Shown here: one piece after another, positions 1 through 6,789 of the stretch
How the letters are laid out: every line of letters starts with the position of its first letter
How positions within the stretch are numbered: position 1 is the stretch's first letter
Translations under genes and position numbers: made by a program
Assembly (NCBI GenBank): GCA_022180565.1
Contig: BQML01000006.1
Coordinates: 25,963-89,962, forward strand
DNA: 64,000 nt
Origin: Bacteroidia bacterium
GTDB lineage: Bacteria > Bacteroidota > Ignavibacteria > UBA10030
Reading direction: 5' to 3'
Notes under the pieces: generated by a model
Told to the model about the DNA's origin: nothing
What the model saw: the letters and a program-made list of their open reading frames with translations, nothing else
Databases searched by the model: none

Positions 1-611
1 ATGGCGCAAAGATCGGGTTTATATTCACCGTCAACGATCGAATATCCTTCTTTGCGAATGTTGACCAGCCGTCGTTTCAAGGCCGTCAATGTCGTGATCG
101 TAGTTTCCGTAAACTTCTTCAATCCTTTACGGCCGATCAAGCGCTCCACCTCGTGAGCGTCACGATCCGCGATGAGCACGAGTCCGGAGGCCGTGCAATG
201 GATGGGAGAACGGTGGCCGAGGCGCGTGACCATTTTCCACACTTCCGGCGTGTCCACATGGTCGATCAGGATGACGTCGTCATGGTCGAGGATAGCGAGA
301 TAGAAGCTTTCGCGCGTTTCATGGGCAAGCTTTTGCAGATAAGGATGAGCGACGGTCTTTAGGTCGATGCGCGAGAGGGCGGCATTCCCCCATTCCAGGA
401 GCCTCATCCCGAGCGTGAACACCTTGCGATCAGGATCTTCGACCACGACCGCGTGTTCCTCAAGTGTGTGGAGAATGCGGAAGAGGGTGCTTTTGGGCAC
501 GGAAAGCTCGTCTGCCAGCTGGGCGAGGGACCGCCCGTGAGGCGCCAGGGAAAGGATTTCCAGAAGACGCACTGCCCGATCGATTGCCGGGACGGTGTAG
601 TCGACAGGCAT
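1..611 (-). CDS. IclR-family transcriptional regulator (3' end cut by window)
   Basis: Reading the minus strand from the ATG at 611 gives about 203 residues before the window ends. Residues 5-60 form an IclR-type winged helix-turn-helix (a VPAIDRAVRLLEIL-like opening, then SLAQLADELSVPKSTLFRIL). The start of the effector-binding domain follows (LGMRLLEWG, then HCTASGLVL), which is the usual IclR order. Family members sense small sugar-acid or aromatic metabolites. As the last gene after the rhamnose-isomerase operon, it probably regulates the island; that is inference. It has its own near-consensus promoter at 644-672. No Shine-Dalgarno is visible before the ATG. The C-terminal effector pocket lies outside the window, so the ligand class cannot be judged. 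Confidence 0.9.
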   Translation of the reverse strand, partial: MPVDYTVPAIDRAVRLLEILSLAPHGRSLAQLADELSVPKSTLFRILHTLEEHAVVVEDPDRKVFTLGMRLLEWGNAALSRIDLKTVAHPYLQKLAHETRESFYLAILDHDDVILIDHVDTPEVWKMVTRLGHRSPIHCTASGLVLIADRDAHEVERLIGRKGLKKFTETTITTLTALKRRLVNIRKEGYSIVDGEYKPDLCA

Positions 612-643
612 GGGAGTTTTGCTAATTGAATGCTATTTAATCC

Positions 644-672
644 AGTATACGGCTAATCCGTTCGTTTGTCAA
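644..672 (-). promoter_or_regulatory. Sigma70-type promoter for the IclR gene
   Basis: On the minus strand a perfect -35 TTGACA (667-672) and a -10 TATACT (644-649) are separated by exactly 17 bp, upstream of the ATG at 611. Two TAATCC copies (638-643 and 654-659, plus strand) lie 16 bp apart and flank or overlap the -10, so they could be an operator for autoregulation. Confidence 0.75.
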
Positions 673-687
673 GCAGAATCCCACGCT

Positions 688-1986
688 TCACACGATCCCC
701 GCCGATGTCCCCGAACGCGCCGGTCTCTCTTTCGCCTTGTGCGCCCGGTAGCCACTCGCGCGGTATGTCAGGATGGGATCTAGAGCACCCCCGGCGTTTT
801 GCCGGGCACGCCGAAGAATAGGGGTCACATCCGTGCGAAAGGCCTCCTTGAGTATTCTGAGCGCCATGATTGCATCGTTCTCCTCTTGCGCCGCCGCAAG
901 CGCCTTCTGATCCACCAGCAACGCCTGCACATACGCCCTTTGAATCTCCTCCGCCGAGAGCATCAGCGATTCCAGGGGATCGGTGACATTATGGCTCTGA
1001 TCAATCATATAGGAAAGATTCTGATTCCCCCTCCTCTCTTCCCCCGCGCTCACAAGCTCGTGGAAAACAAGAAACAGCTGAAACGGCTTGATGCTGCCTG
1101 CATCAAGATCATCGTCGCCGTACTTGCTGTCATTGAAATGAAATCCACCGAGCTTGCCGAACTGCAGGAGCCGAGAAACCACCATTTCAATGTTCGTGTT
1201 CGGCAGATGATGGCCCAGATCTACCAGACAAAACACCTTGGACCCAAGGTCTGTTGCGCAGTAATACGCCGTTCCCCAATCGTTCAGCACCGTTGCATAG
1301 AGCGCCGGTTCATAAGGCTTGTATTCGAGAAAAAGCCTCCAATCATTGGGCAGGTGGTTCACGATGACTCGAAGGCTCTCAAGATAGCGATCCAGGCTTT
1401 GACGGAAACTGATCTGGCCAGGCAGGTTGGAACCGTCCCCGATCCACACGGTGAGGGCTTTCGAGCCAAGCTTCTTACCGATCTCTATGCATTCGAGGTT
1501 ATGCTCGATGGCCTGCCGCCGCACGGCCTTGTCCGTGTGGGTCAGGGAACCGAACTTGTAGCTCAGGTTCTGTCCCGGCTGATCCTGAAACGTGTTCGAA
1601 TTTATTGCATCGAATCCCAGCCCGAGTGACTCCGCGAAGGCTTTGAGAGCCTGAGGCTCCGCCGGCTTGTCCCAGGGAATATGCGGCGATACACGCGGGG
1701 TGATCCGCATGAGCTGGTGCACGGTCGCACAATCGACGAGTTTCTCCCCCACGGTTCGCGGCTCTCCACCCGCAGGAAAACGCGCAAACCGGGTTCCCCC
1801 CGTTCCGACAGCCCACGAGGGAAGAGCCACCTCAAAGGCCCCTGCCCTCCTCACAAGGAGCTCAATTGAGATTCCTCGTGTTTCCAACGCCTCCCCCAGC
1901 GCATCATATTCACGGTTCGCTTCGGACTCGAACCGCTTGTTCTGCTCTTCAAGAAACGACGGGGAAATACGGAATCCAGTTTCCAT
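688..1986 (-). CDS. rhaI: L-rhamnose isomerase, Pseudomonas stutzeri/rhizobial type
   Basis: Interconverts L-rhamnose and L-rhamnulose in the cytoplasm; known relatives also act on rare sugars such as D-allose. The 432-residue product matches the roughly 430-residue RhaI family, not the E. coli RhaA family. Metal and catalytic residues all appear at a constant +2 offset from those I recall for the P. stutzeri enzyme: E221, D256, H259, H283, D291, D293 and D329, in the contexts LFLEYKP, LVDLGHH, GFHFNDSKYGDDD and MIDQSHN. The ATG at 1986 was chosen because the frame upstream overlaps the preceding dehydrogenase and has no family similarity. It is the last gene of a coupled operon, 7 bp after its neighbour. 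No RhaB kinase or RhaD aldolase is nearby, so the fate of the ketose is open. Confidence 0.93.
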   Translation of the reverse strand: METGFRISPSFLEEQNKRFESEANREYDALGEALETRGISIELLVRRAGAFEVALPSWAVGTGGTRFARFPAGGEPRTVGEKLVDCATVHQLMRITPRVSPHIPWDKPAEPQALKAFAESLGLGFDAINSNTFQDQPGQNLSYKFGSLTHTDKAVRRQAIEHNLECIEIGKKLGSKALTVWIGDGSNLPGQISFRQSLDRYLESLRVIVNHLPNDWRLFLEYKPYEPALYATVLNDWGTAYYCATDLGSKVFCLVDLGHHLPNTNIEMVVSRLLQFGKLGGFHFNDSKYGDDDLDAGSIKPFQLFLVFHELVSAGEERRGNQNLSYMIDQSHNVTDPLESLMLSAEEIQRAYVQALLVDQKALAAAQEENDAIMALRILKEAFRTDVTPILRRARQNAGGALDPILTYRASGYRAHKAKERPARSGTSAGIV

Positions 1987-1993
1987 GATCCAC

Positions 1994-2926
1994 CTATGAA
2001 CGAAGAAGATCCAACACCTGCTCCGCCGCCCGCCTCTGCAATTGACCAATACTGGCACTGCTGAACCAGGCGATATGACTTGTGGCCAGAGCGCCGGGAA
2101 GCGAAAGAAACGGATGATCCGGCGGCAGAGGCTCGTTTTCAAACACGTCCAGAGCGGCACCCGCGATCCTCCCCTCCCTCAGCGTGTCCACCACGGCGTT
2201 CAAATCCACCAATCCGCCCCTGCTCGTATTGACAAGAAGAGCCAGCGGCTTCATCCGTCCCAAGGTCGCGCGGTTGATCATATGCCGCGTGGACTCGTTC
2301 AATGGACAATGAAGGCTTACGACATCCGAAACCTCCAACAAATCATCGAACGACACGGCCTCAGCACCGCCCGAAGCGATCTCCTTCTCCGTCACGAGGG
2401 GATCGTACGCCACGACCCTCATCCCGAACGCCCTCGCACGCCCGACAACAAGCCGCGCGACCCTTCCGAATCCCACAAGCCCAAGCGTGGACTCCCGAAG
2501 TGGAGGAAGGTTCAGTGGAGGAGTGATCGACCATGTACCCCTCTTCACTCTCTCCGCAACCGTGGTCACCTGCCGTTGAAGCGCAAGCATCAGGGCGAAG
2601 GAGTGATCGGCAACCTCATCGAGGCAGTAATCGGGAACGTTCCTGACCGGAATGCCGCGCTTCTTTGCCGCCGCGAGATCCACGTTATCCACACCGATCC
2701 CGTAACGGACGATCCCCTTGCATCGTTTCATCGACCCGATGGCCTCCGCCCCCACGGGCGCCCATTGCACCATGACTGCATCAGCATCGGCCACCACCGC
2801 CGCGACCTCGTCTTCGGTCTTGCATTGATGAGCCACGAGATCGATATCGTGGCCGCGGAAGACCGCTCGTTCCGGGTCCAGGGACGGAAATCCCCAATCT
2901 GTAATGACAACCTTCCTCACGGTCAC
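1994..2926 (-). CDS. D-isomer-specific 2-hydroxyacid dehydrogenase
   Basis: NAD(P)-dependent dehydrogenase of the phosphoglycerate/glyoxylate reductase superfamily, 310 residues from a GTG start. Visible features are the Rossmann motif GLVGFGRVA (about 149-157), the catalytic arginine in NTSRGG (R236), the glutamate in DVFENEP (E265) and the histidine in SHIAWFSS (H284). The GTG at 2926 overlaps the TGA of the upstream gene as GTGA, which indicates translational coupling and replaces the longer upstream frame; a GTG at 2920 is also possible. Within the operon it probably handles a 2-hydroxy or 2-keto acid made from the sugar (lactate or a deoxy-sugar acid). The exact substrate cannot be read from the sequence. 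Confidence 0.88.
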   Translation of the reverse strand: MTVRKVVITDWGFPSLDPERAVFRGHDIDLVAHQCKTEDEVAAVVADADAVMVQWAPVGAEAIGSMKRCKGIVRYGIGVDNVDLAAAKKRGIPVRNVPDYCLDEVADHSFALMLALQRQVTTVAERVKRGTWSITPPLNLPPLRESTLGLVGFGRVARLVVGRARAFGMRVVAYDPLVTEKEIASGGAEAVSFDDLLEVSDVVSLHCPLNESTRHMINRATLGRMKPLALLVNTSRGGLVDLNAVVDTLREGRIAGAALDVFENEPLPPDHPFLSLPGALATSHIAWFSSASIGQLQRRAAEQVLDLLRS

Positions 2927-3666
2927 TTGAGGTAATCGTGCAATACTTTTCCCTCGACCAGGGTGAAATCCGCCTTCCAATACATTCCCGGCCCCGTCTC
3001 GACGACGGGCAGGCGAAACACCGGGGCCTGAATGTTCGGGCGGAGTTCGACCGTGCACGGACCGATCCAGCACTCGTCAACCCGCACATCGGTCAAAAGG
3101 CGGCTTGTAATCTGGCGAAGCGCCGTCTTCCCGTCGATGCCCGGAATGACTTTATAGTTCAAATTGACTGCGAAATCGAAGGTCAGCTCCTTGAACTCCT
3201 CGAGCGTTCCGCGCTCCTGTTTGTATGCCATCGTGCCGGTCAGAATGTCAATGCCGTTCCTGGTCACTGTCCCTACAAGGAGATCTCCGCGAACCTCGAC
3301 GCGCGGATCAGCGAATTTCTTAGGCTGTCCGTGTACTTCTCTTCCATGAGCAAGTCCGACATCGCTGTTCAAAAACAAATAGGGACTGTAGCCGCCCCTT
3401 GCCTTGCCGGGAAGCTCCGCACCGACCATCACGTTGCATTCGCCATAGGATCCCAGCCACTCGACGTCGTGCATGTTGTACACATGAACCACGATGCGGT
3501 CGCTGATCGCCTTCAGGGGAGGGGGAAGAAGCGATCGAATGGCTTCTTCCGTCGTGCGGTAGGAAAGGGTGAGCACTTCTACGTTCCGAAACGTGAACGG
3601 GAACTTCGGCACCAGAGGTGCGTCCCAGGGCGTGGACCAGGCGTTCTCAGGGGTTCTCTTGGTCAT
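2923..3666 (-). CDS. Acetoacetate-decarboxylase-superfamily protein
   Basis: A 247-residue ADC-fold protein. The Schiff-base lysine pair is present at K116-K117 (HGREVHGQPKKFADP) and a glutamate is at E76, close to the residues I recall for clostridial ADC (E76, K115, K116). Superfamily members include true decarboxylases and aldolase-dehydratases that act through the same lysine. Its ATG overlaps the stop of the upstream Cys-rich gene (ATGA) and its stop overlaps the next start (GTGA). Since no solvent-production genes are nearby, a role in cleaving or decarboxylating a keto acid from deoxy-sugar breakdown is more likely than acetone formation. That role is inference. Confidence 0.85.
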   Translation of the reverse strand: MTKRTPENAWSTPWDAPLVPKFPFTFRNVEVLTLSYRTTEEAIRSLLPPPLKAISDRIVVHVYNMHDVEWLGSYGECNVMVGAELPGKARGGYSPYLFLNSDVGLAHGREVHGQPKKFADPRVEVRGDLLVGTVTRNGIDILTGTMAYKQERGTLEEFKELTFDFAVNLNYKVIPGIDGKTALRQITSRLLTDVRVDECWIGPCTVELRPNIQAPVFRLPVVETGPGMYWKADFTLVEGKVLHDYLK

Positions 3667-4418
3667 CGCTTGTCCTCCGTCAGACGTGGCGCCCCCGCGG
3701 GAGCCTGTTTACCCACCCGCTCATAATATTCTGCGGGAATCTTCGCGGGATCCTTGTAGATATACCACACGCAGGCATCCTCGGCCTTCTCCGGGTACTC
3801 CGTGATCCGCATGGGATGCCCGTAGTTCTCAATGGCCAGGACCTCATTGACCATCGAACAGTGGGCACAGTAATAGCACACTCTCTCCTTCCCCCAAGTA
3901 AGCGGACCCGCTTTCCGGGAAAAGCCAAACAGGTCCGGACGCTGTTCCAGGCCGCTTTCAACCCGCTGACGCGCCACGCCGCCGCTCCCGCACGGGTCAA
4001 GCCGCAGAACATACCGATCGGCCTCCTCTGTCACCTCAATTTCGCCCTGTCTGTCCCTGCCCATCAAGTGCCCCCTCAATCCTTCCACCGTTAATTGCAG
4101 TTGAGTCTTCACGTCTGAAGCCATGACCTTGTCGTACCGGGCTTTGTAATAGCTTCCCAGCACGGCCCGCATCGCCTTTTCCAATTCCTCTTCCCCATAG
4201 GTATTCGCAATATAGGTAAAGAAGGACCATGACCAGTTCACGTACATATCGTGCACCACCTGCCATTCCAGGCGGGCATACTCCACGATGCGTTTGGCTT
4301 CTGCCAGATCCCCCCGGTCCATCGCGGCATACGCCTGATGAAGTGTGGAAACACCGACTTCTGACGGCTCATCCTGCCGCAGATCTCTCCCAAGAATCGT
4401 TGACCATCGAAGGTTCAT
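3663..4418 (-). CDS. Cysteine-rich conserved protein of unknown function
   Basis: I do not recognise a named function. The 251-residue protein has a helical N-terminal half (about 20-120, rich in W, Y and acidic residues). A C-terminal half carries DPCGSGG (C143), CYYCAHC (C181, C184, C187, with H186) and DACVWYIYKDP (C216). The CxxCxxC cluster plus C143 and C216 could bind zinc or an Fe-S cluster. There is no signal peptide or membrane segment, so it is probably cytoplasmic. The start at 4418 has a GAGGT-like ribosome-binding site. Its stop overlaps the ADC-like gene as ATGA, suggesting the two proteins act together. It could be a metal-dependent hydrolase or lyase or an electron-transfer partner. 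Confidence 0.7.
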   Translation of the reverse strand: MNLRWSTILGRDLRQDEPSEVGVSTLHQAYAAMDRGDLAEAKRIVEYARLEWQVVHDMYVNWSWSFFTYIANTYGEEELEKAMRAVLGSYYKARYDKVMASDVKTQLQLTVEGLRGHLMGRDRQGEIEVTEEADRYVLRLDPCGSGGVARQRVESGLEQRPDLFGFSRKAGPLTWGKERVCYYCAHCSMVNEVLAIENYGHPMRITEYPEKAEDACVWYIYKDPAKIPAEYYERVGKQAPAGAPRLTEDKR

Positions 4419-4451
4419 GAGTCATACCTCACATGTTTTTTCCTGTTCACC

Positions 4452-5237
4452 CTAACTCGTCAGCATGAATCCGCCGCAAACGTTGATTTCCTGACCGTTA
4501 ATAAACGATCCCTCCTCGGAAACGAGAAAGCAAATGAGGTTGGCAACGTCTGCCACCGTCCCGATTCTCCCCAACGGAGTCTGCTTGCGCCAGATCTCCC
4601 AGAATTCATCGGGATCTTTTCCGGTGATCGCCTTTAAGCCCCTGAAGTTTCCTTCCCACATCGGGGTATCGATGGGACCCGGACAAACGGTGTTCACAGC
4701 CACATTGTTCGCTCCGTAGGCCAGCGCCAGGGATTCTGTGATGTTCTTGACGGCGGCTTTCGATGCCGAGTAATGGGCAGACAGCGCGCGGCCCTTGCGA
4801 CCTGCGTTCGAGCCAAGGTTGATGATCTTTCCTCCTCGCGGAGCCTGCATCGACGCTGCTGCAGCGACGCAGATAAAAAAAAGCGCTCGGACGTTGACAT
4901 CCATAACCTCATTATATTCGTCAACCGATATTTCTTCCATTTTCGTGAAATAGCACATGCCCGCAGCGTTCACCACAATATCGAGGTATCCAACGGCTTT
5001 CAAGGCGTCCGGAACCACGGCACGGGCTTCATCGGCGGACCGGAGATCCCTCCGAAGAGCCACGTGCGGTTTTCCGCCGGACACAAGCGATGCCATGGCA
5101 TTCTTCAGCTTTCCTTCGTTTCTCTCAACACCGACGATACGCGCGCCCAGCATGGCGAGTCTCCTGCCTGTTTCAAGGCCAATGCCGCTGCCGACGCCGG
5201 TGATGAGCGCCGTCTTTCCTTCCAGTGCCAGTCCCAT
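4452..5237 (-). CDS. Short-chain dehydrogenase/reductase (SDR), first copy
   Basis: Classical 261-residue SDR. The cofactor motif TGVGSGIG is at 13-20, NAAG at 90-93, and the catalytic serine S143 with Y156/K160 (YSASK) follows. The C-terminal GQEINVCGGF is typical of the NAD-linked sugar or keto-acid SDR group. The ATG overlaps the stop of the upstream MBL-fold gene (TAATG), so the two are coupled. In known non-phosphorylative rhamnose or fucose routes, SDRs oxidise the sugar or the 2-keto-3-deoxy acid, and this gene could play either part. Its sequence is clearly different from the second SDR of the operon at 6025-6789, which suggests two different oxidation steps. Confidence 0.9.
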   Translation of the reverse strand: MGLALEGKTALITGVGSGIGLETGRRLAMLGARIVGVERNEGKLKNAMASLVSGGKPHVALRRDLRSADEARAVVPDALKAVGYLDIVVNAAGMCYFTKMEEISVDEYNEVMDVNVRALFFICVAAAASMQAPRGGKIINLGSNAGRKGRALSAHYSASKAAVKNITESLALAYGANNVAVNTVCPGPIDTPMWEGNFRGLKAITGKDPDEFWEIWRKQTPLGRIGTVADVANLICFLVSEEGSFINGQEINVCGGFMLTS

Positions 5238-6028
5238 TAGGAAATCACTCCTTTCGGATGCCTCTGAATAACGAGCGGATCATACAAGGGGATGATCAGG
5301 TCGGTCTCTCGCCTCAGACGCGCAAACAGCCTGTAATGCTCTTCCAACGATTCGGAGAGACCGAGCGGGATCTTCTCTTCGTAGTTCCTGTACTTGAACA
5401 CGGCATCGGTCACCCCCACGCGGCCCTGCGTCGTTTCAATAACATACACCATGCTCGATCGGTGGTGCGCTCCGCAAAACCAGGAACGGATGCCGGGGAA
5501 AAGCTCCCGGTATTCGTCGGGAATCAGATTCAACCGTTGCCTGTTCGCCTCAAGCCAGTGAAGGACATGATCCGGAAAAACGATATTCCGGGGAAGCTGC
5601 GGAATCTCGGGATCCGGATGATGGAAATCCGTCCATCCGTGTTCAGAAATCCAGATGCGGGACGTCGGAAACTGATCAAGCCCTCCGGTCGCGTAGGCAG
5701 TCATGGGCGTTATCAGGACATGATCGATCGCCTCAGGACCGGTGCCGGCGGCCTTCAAGGCGTTCACGATCCAGTGTTCATCCCGCACGACGGGAACATG
5801 GCCCTCCTCGTCGGTCGCCGCTTTTGCCCAAGCCGTCCAATGCTTGTGGAGGGCGGAGAAATCCCGTGGAAAACCGGTGTTGATCAGGATGCGTCGTTCC
5901 TCATTCTCGATCAACAACGCCCAGAAGGTCAGCGGCTCCCATCCGACAAGCCTGGTCATCCAGTACAGCTCGGCACAGGGAACGGTCGTTTCACCCATGC
6001 TCAGAACGCGTATTGTATAGGGTTTCAT
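5237..6028 (-). CDS. MBL-fold protein lacking the HxHxDH metal motif
   Basis: A 263-residue protein that follows the lactonase-like metallo-beta-lactamase layout: LLIENEERRILINTG, then IDHVLIT...GGLDQFP, then GAHHRSSMVYVIET, TDAV and PLYDPLV. Where the family has the metal motif HxHxDH it reads PMTAYA (residues 108-113). The final His of the usual HDP is Tyr (Y249). H188 and D208 are kept. The fold is therefore recognisable but a normal dinuclear zinc site cannot form. The start is the ATG at 6028, which overlaps the upstream SDR stop as ATGA; an ATG at 6043 lies 15 bases further upstream. It sits where a sugar-lactonase would be expected, so it may be a binding or regulatory derivative or an enzyme with different chemistry. 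Confidence 0.82.
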   Translation of the reverse strand: MKPYTIRVLSMGETTVPCAELYWMTRLVGWEPLTFWALLIENEERRILINTGFPRDFSALHKHWTAWAKAATDEEGHVPVVRDEHWIVNALKAAGTGPEAIDHVLITPMTAYATGGLDQFPTSRIWISEHGWTDFHHPDPEIPQLPRNIVFPDHVLHWLEANRQRLNLIPDEYRELFPGIRSWFCGAHHRSSMVYVIETTQGRVGVTDAVFKYRNYEEKIPLGLSESLEEHYRLFARLRRETDLIIPLYDPLVIQRHPKGVIS

Positions 6029-6789
6029 AACTGTGCGTTCCACCCTCCGTCAACATGAATGGTTGTGCCGTTGACATAGTCGGCCTCTCGGCTGGCCAGG
6101 AAGAGCACCGCCGCCTTCAGGTCTCGCGGAGCGCCAAGCCGCCCGACGGAAACGTGCGCAGCAACCCAGGGTTTGACCGATGCCTCGTCACGCGATTGTG
6201 GGTCATTGATGTCGGTGTGCATCCAGCCGGGCGCAATACAGTTGACGGTAATGCCGTGCCGCCCAAGTTCGATCGCCATTCCCAGGGCAAGCAGATGAAG
6301 CCCGCCCTTGGTCGCACAGTAGTGCGCCTGTGTGGCATTCGACCGGAACGCACCCACGCTGGTCGTAAAGATGATCCTCCCGCCCTTTCCCCGTTCAACC
6401 ATCATCCGGGCGGCTGTTTGCGTGACGTAGAATCCGCCGTTGAAGTTCGTGTCCATATGCCTCCGCCAGTTCTCATCGTCGATCTCCAGGTACGGTGTGA
6501 ACCTGCAGATACCGGCGTTGCTGTGAACAATGTCAAGACCCCCAAGCATGTCGGCGGCCTTTTGCACCATGGCCCGCGCCGCCTTTGAATCGCCGACATC
6601 GGCATCGATTTCAAGAATCTTCCTCCCTGTGAGGTCTCCGAGCCGTTCACATTCCCTGCGTGCCTTTTCTGAGTCACGAAAATGATTCAGAACGACGTCG
6701 CATCCCGACTCTGCCAGCGCTTCCGCACTGGCCAGTCCAAGCCCCCGAGAGCCCCCCGTTACAAGAGCCGTGGTGCCAAACGGGGTCAT
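6025..6789 (-). CDS. Short-chain dehydrogenase/reductase (SDR), second copy
   Basis: A 254-residue SDR starting at the ATG at 6789, which overlaps the stop of the SSS symporter (ATGA). The much longer open frame upstream is only the symporter in another frame. Motifs are TGGSRGLG at 11-18, NAG at 91-93, S144, and Y157/K161 in HYCATK. The C-terminus YVNGTTIHVDGGWNAQL is typical of NAD(P)-dependent sugar or gluconate-type dehydrogenases. It is coupled to the MBL-fold gene downstream. Its order directly after the transporters suggests an early step such as oxidation of the imported sugar. That substrate role is inferred from position only. Confidence 0.9.
   Translation of the reverse strand: MTPFGTTALVTGGSRGLGLASAEALAESGCDVVLNHFRDSEKARRECERLGDLTGRKILEIDADVGDSKAARAMVQKAADMLGGLDIVHSNAGICRFTPYLEIDDENWRRHMDTNFNGGFYVTQTAARMMVERGKGGRIIFTTSVGAFRSNATQAHYCATKGGLHLLALGMAIELGRHGITVNCIAPGWMHTDINDPQSRDEASVKPWVAAHVSVGRLGAPRDLKAAVLFLASREADYVNGTTIHVDGGWNAQL

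Noticed and set aside
799..1629. 276-codon plus-strand open frame
   Set aside because: Lies inside rhaI on the other strand; its composition reflects the antisense of a strongly conserved enzyme and it has no recognisable domain.
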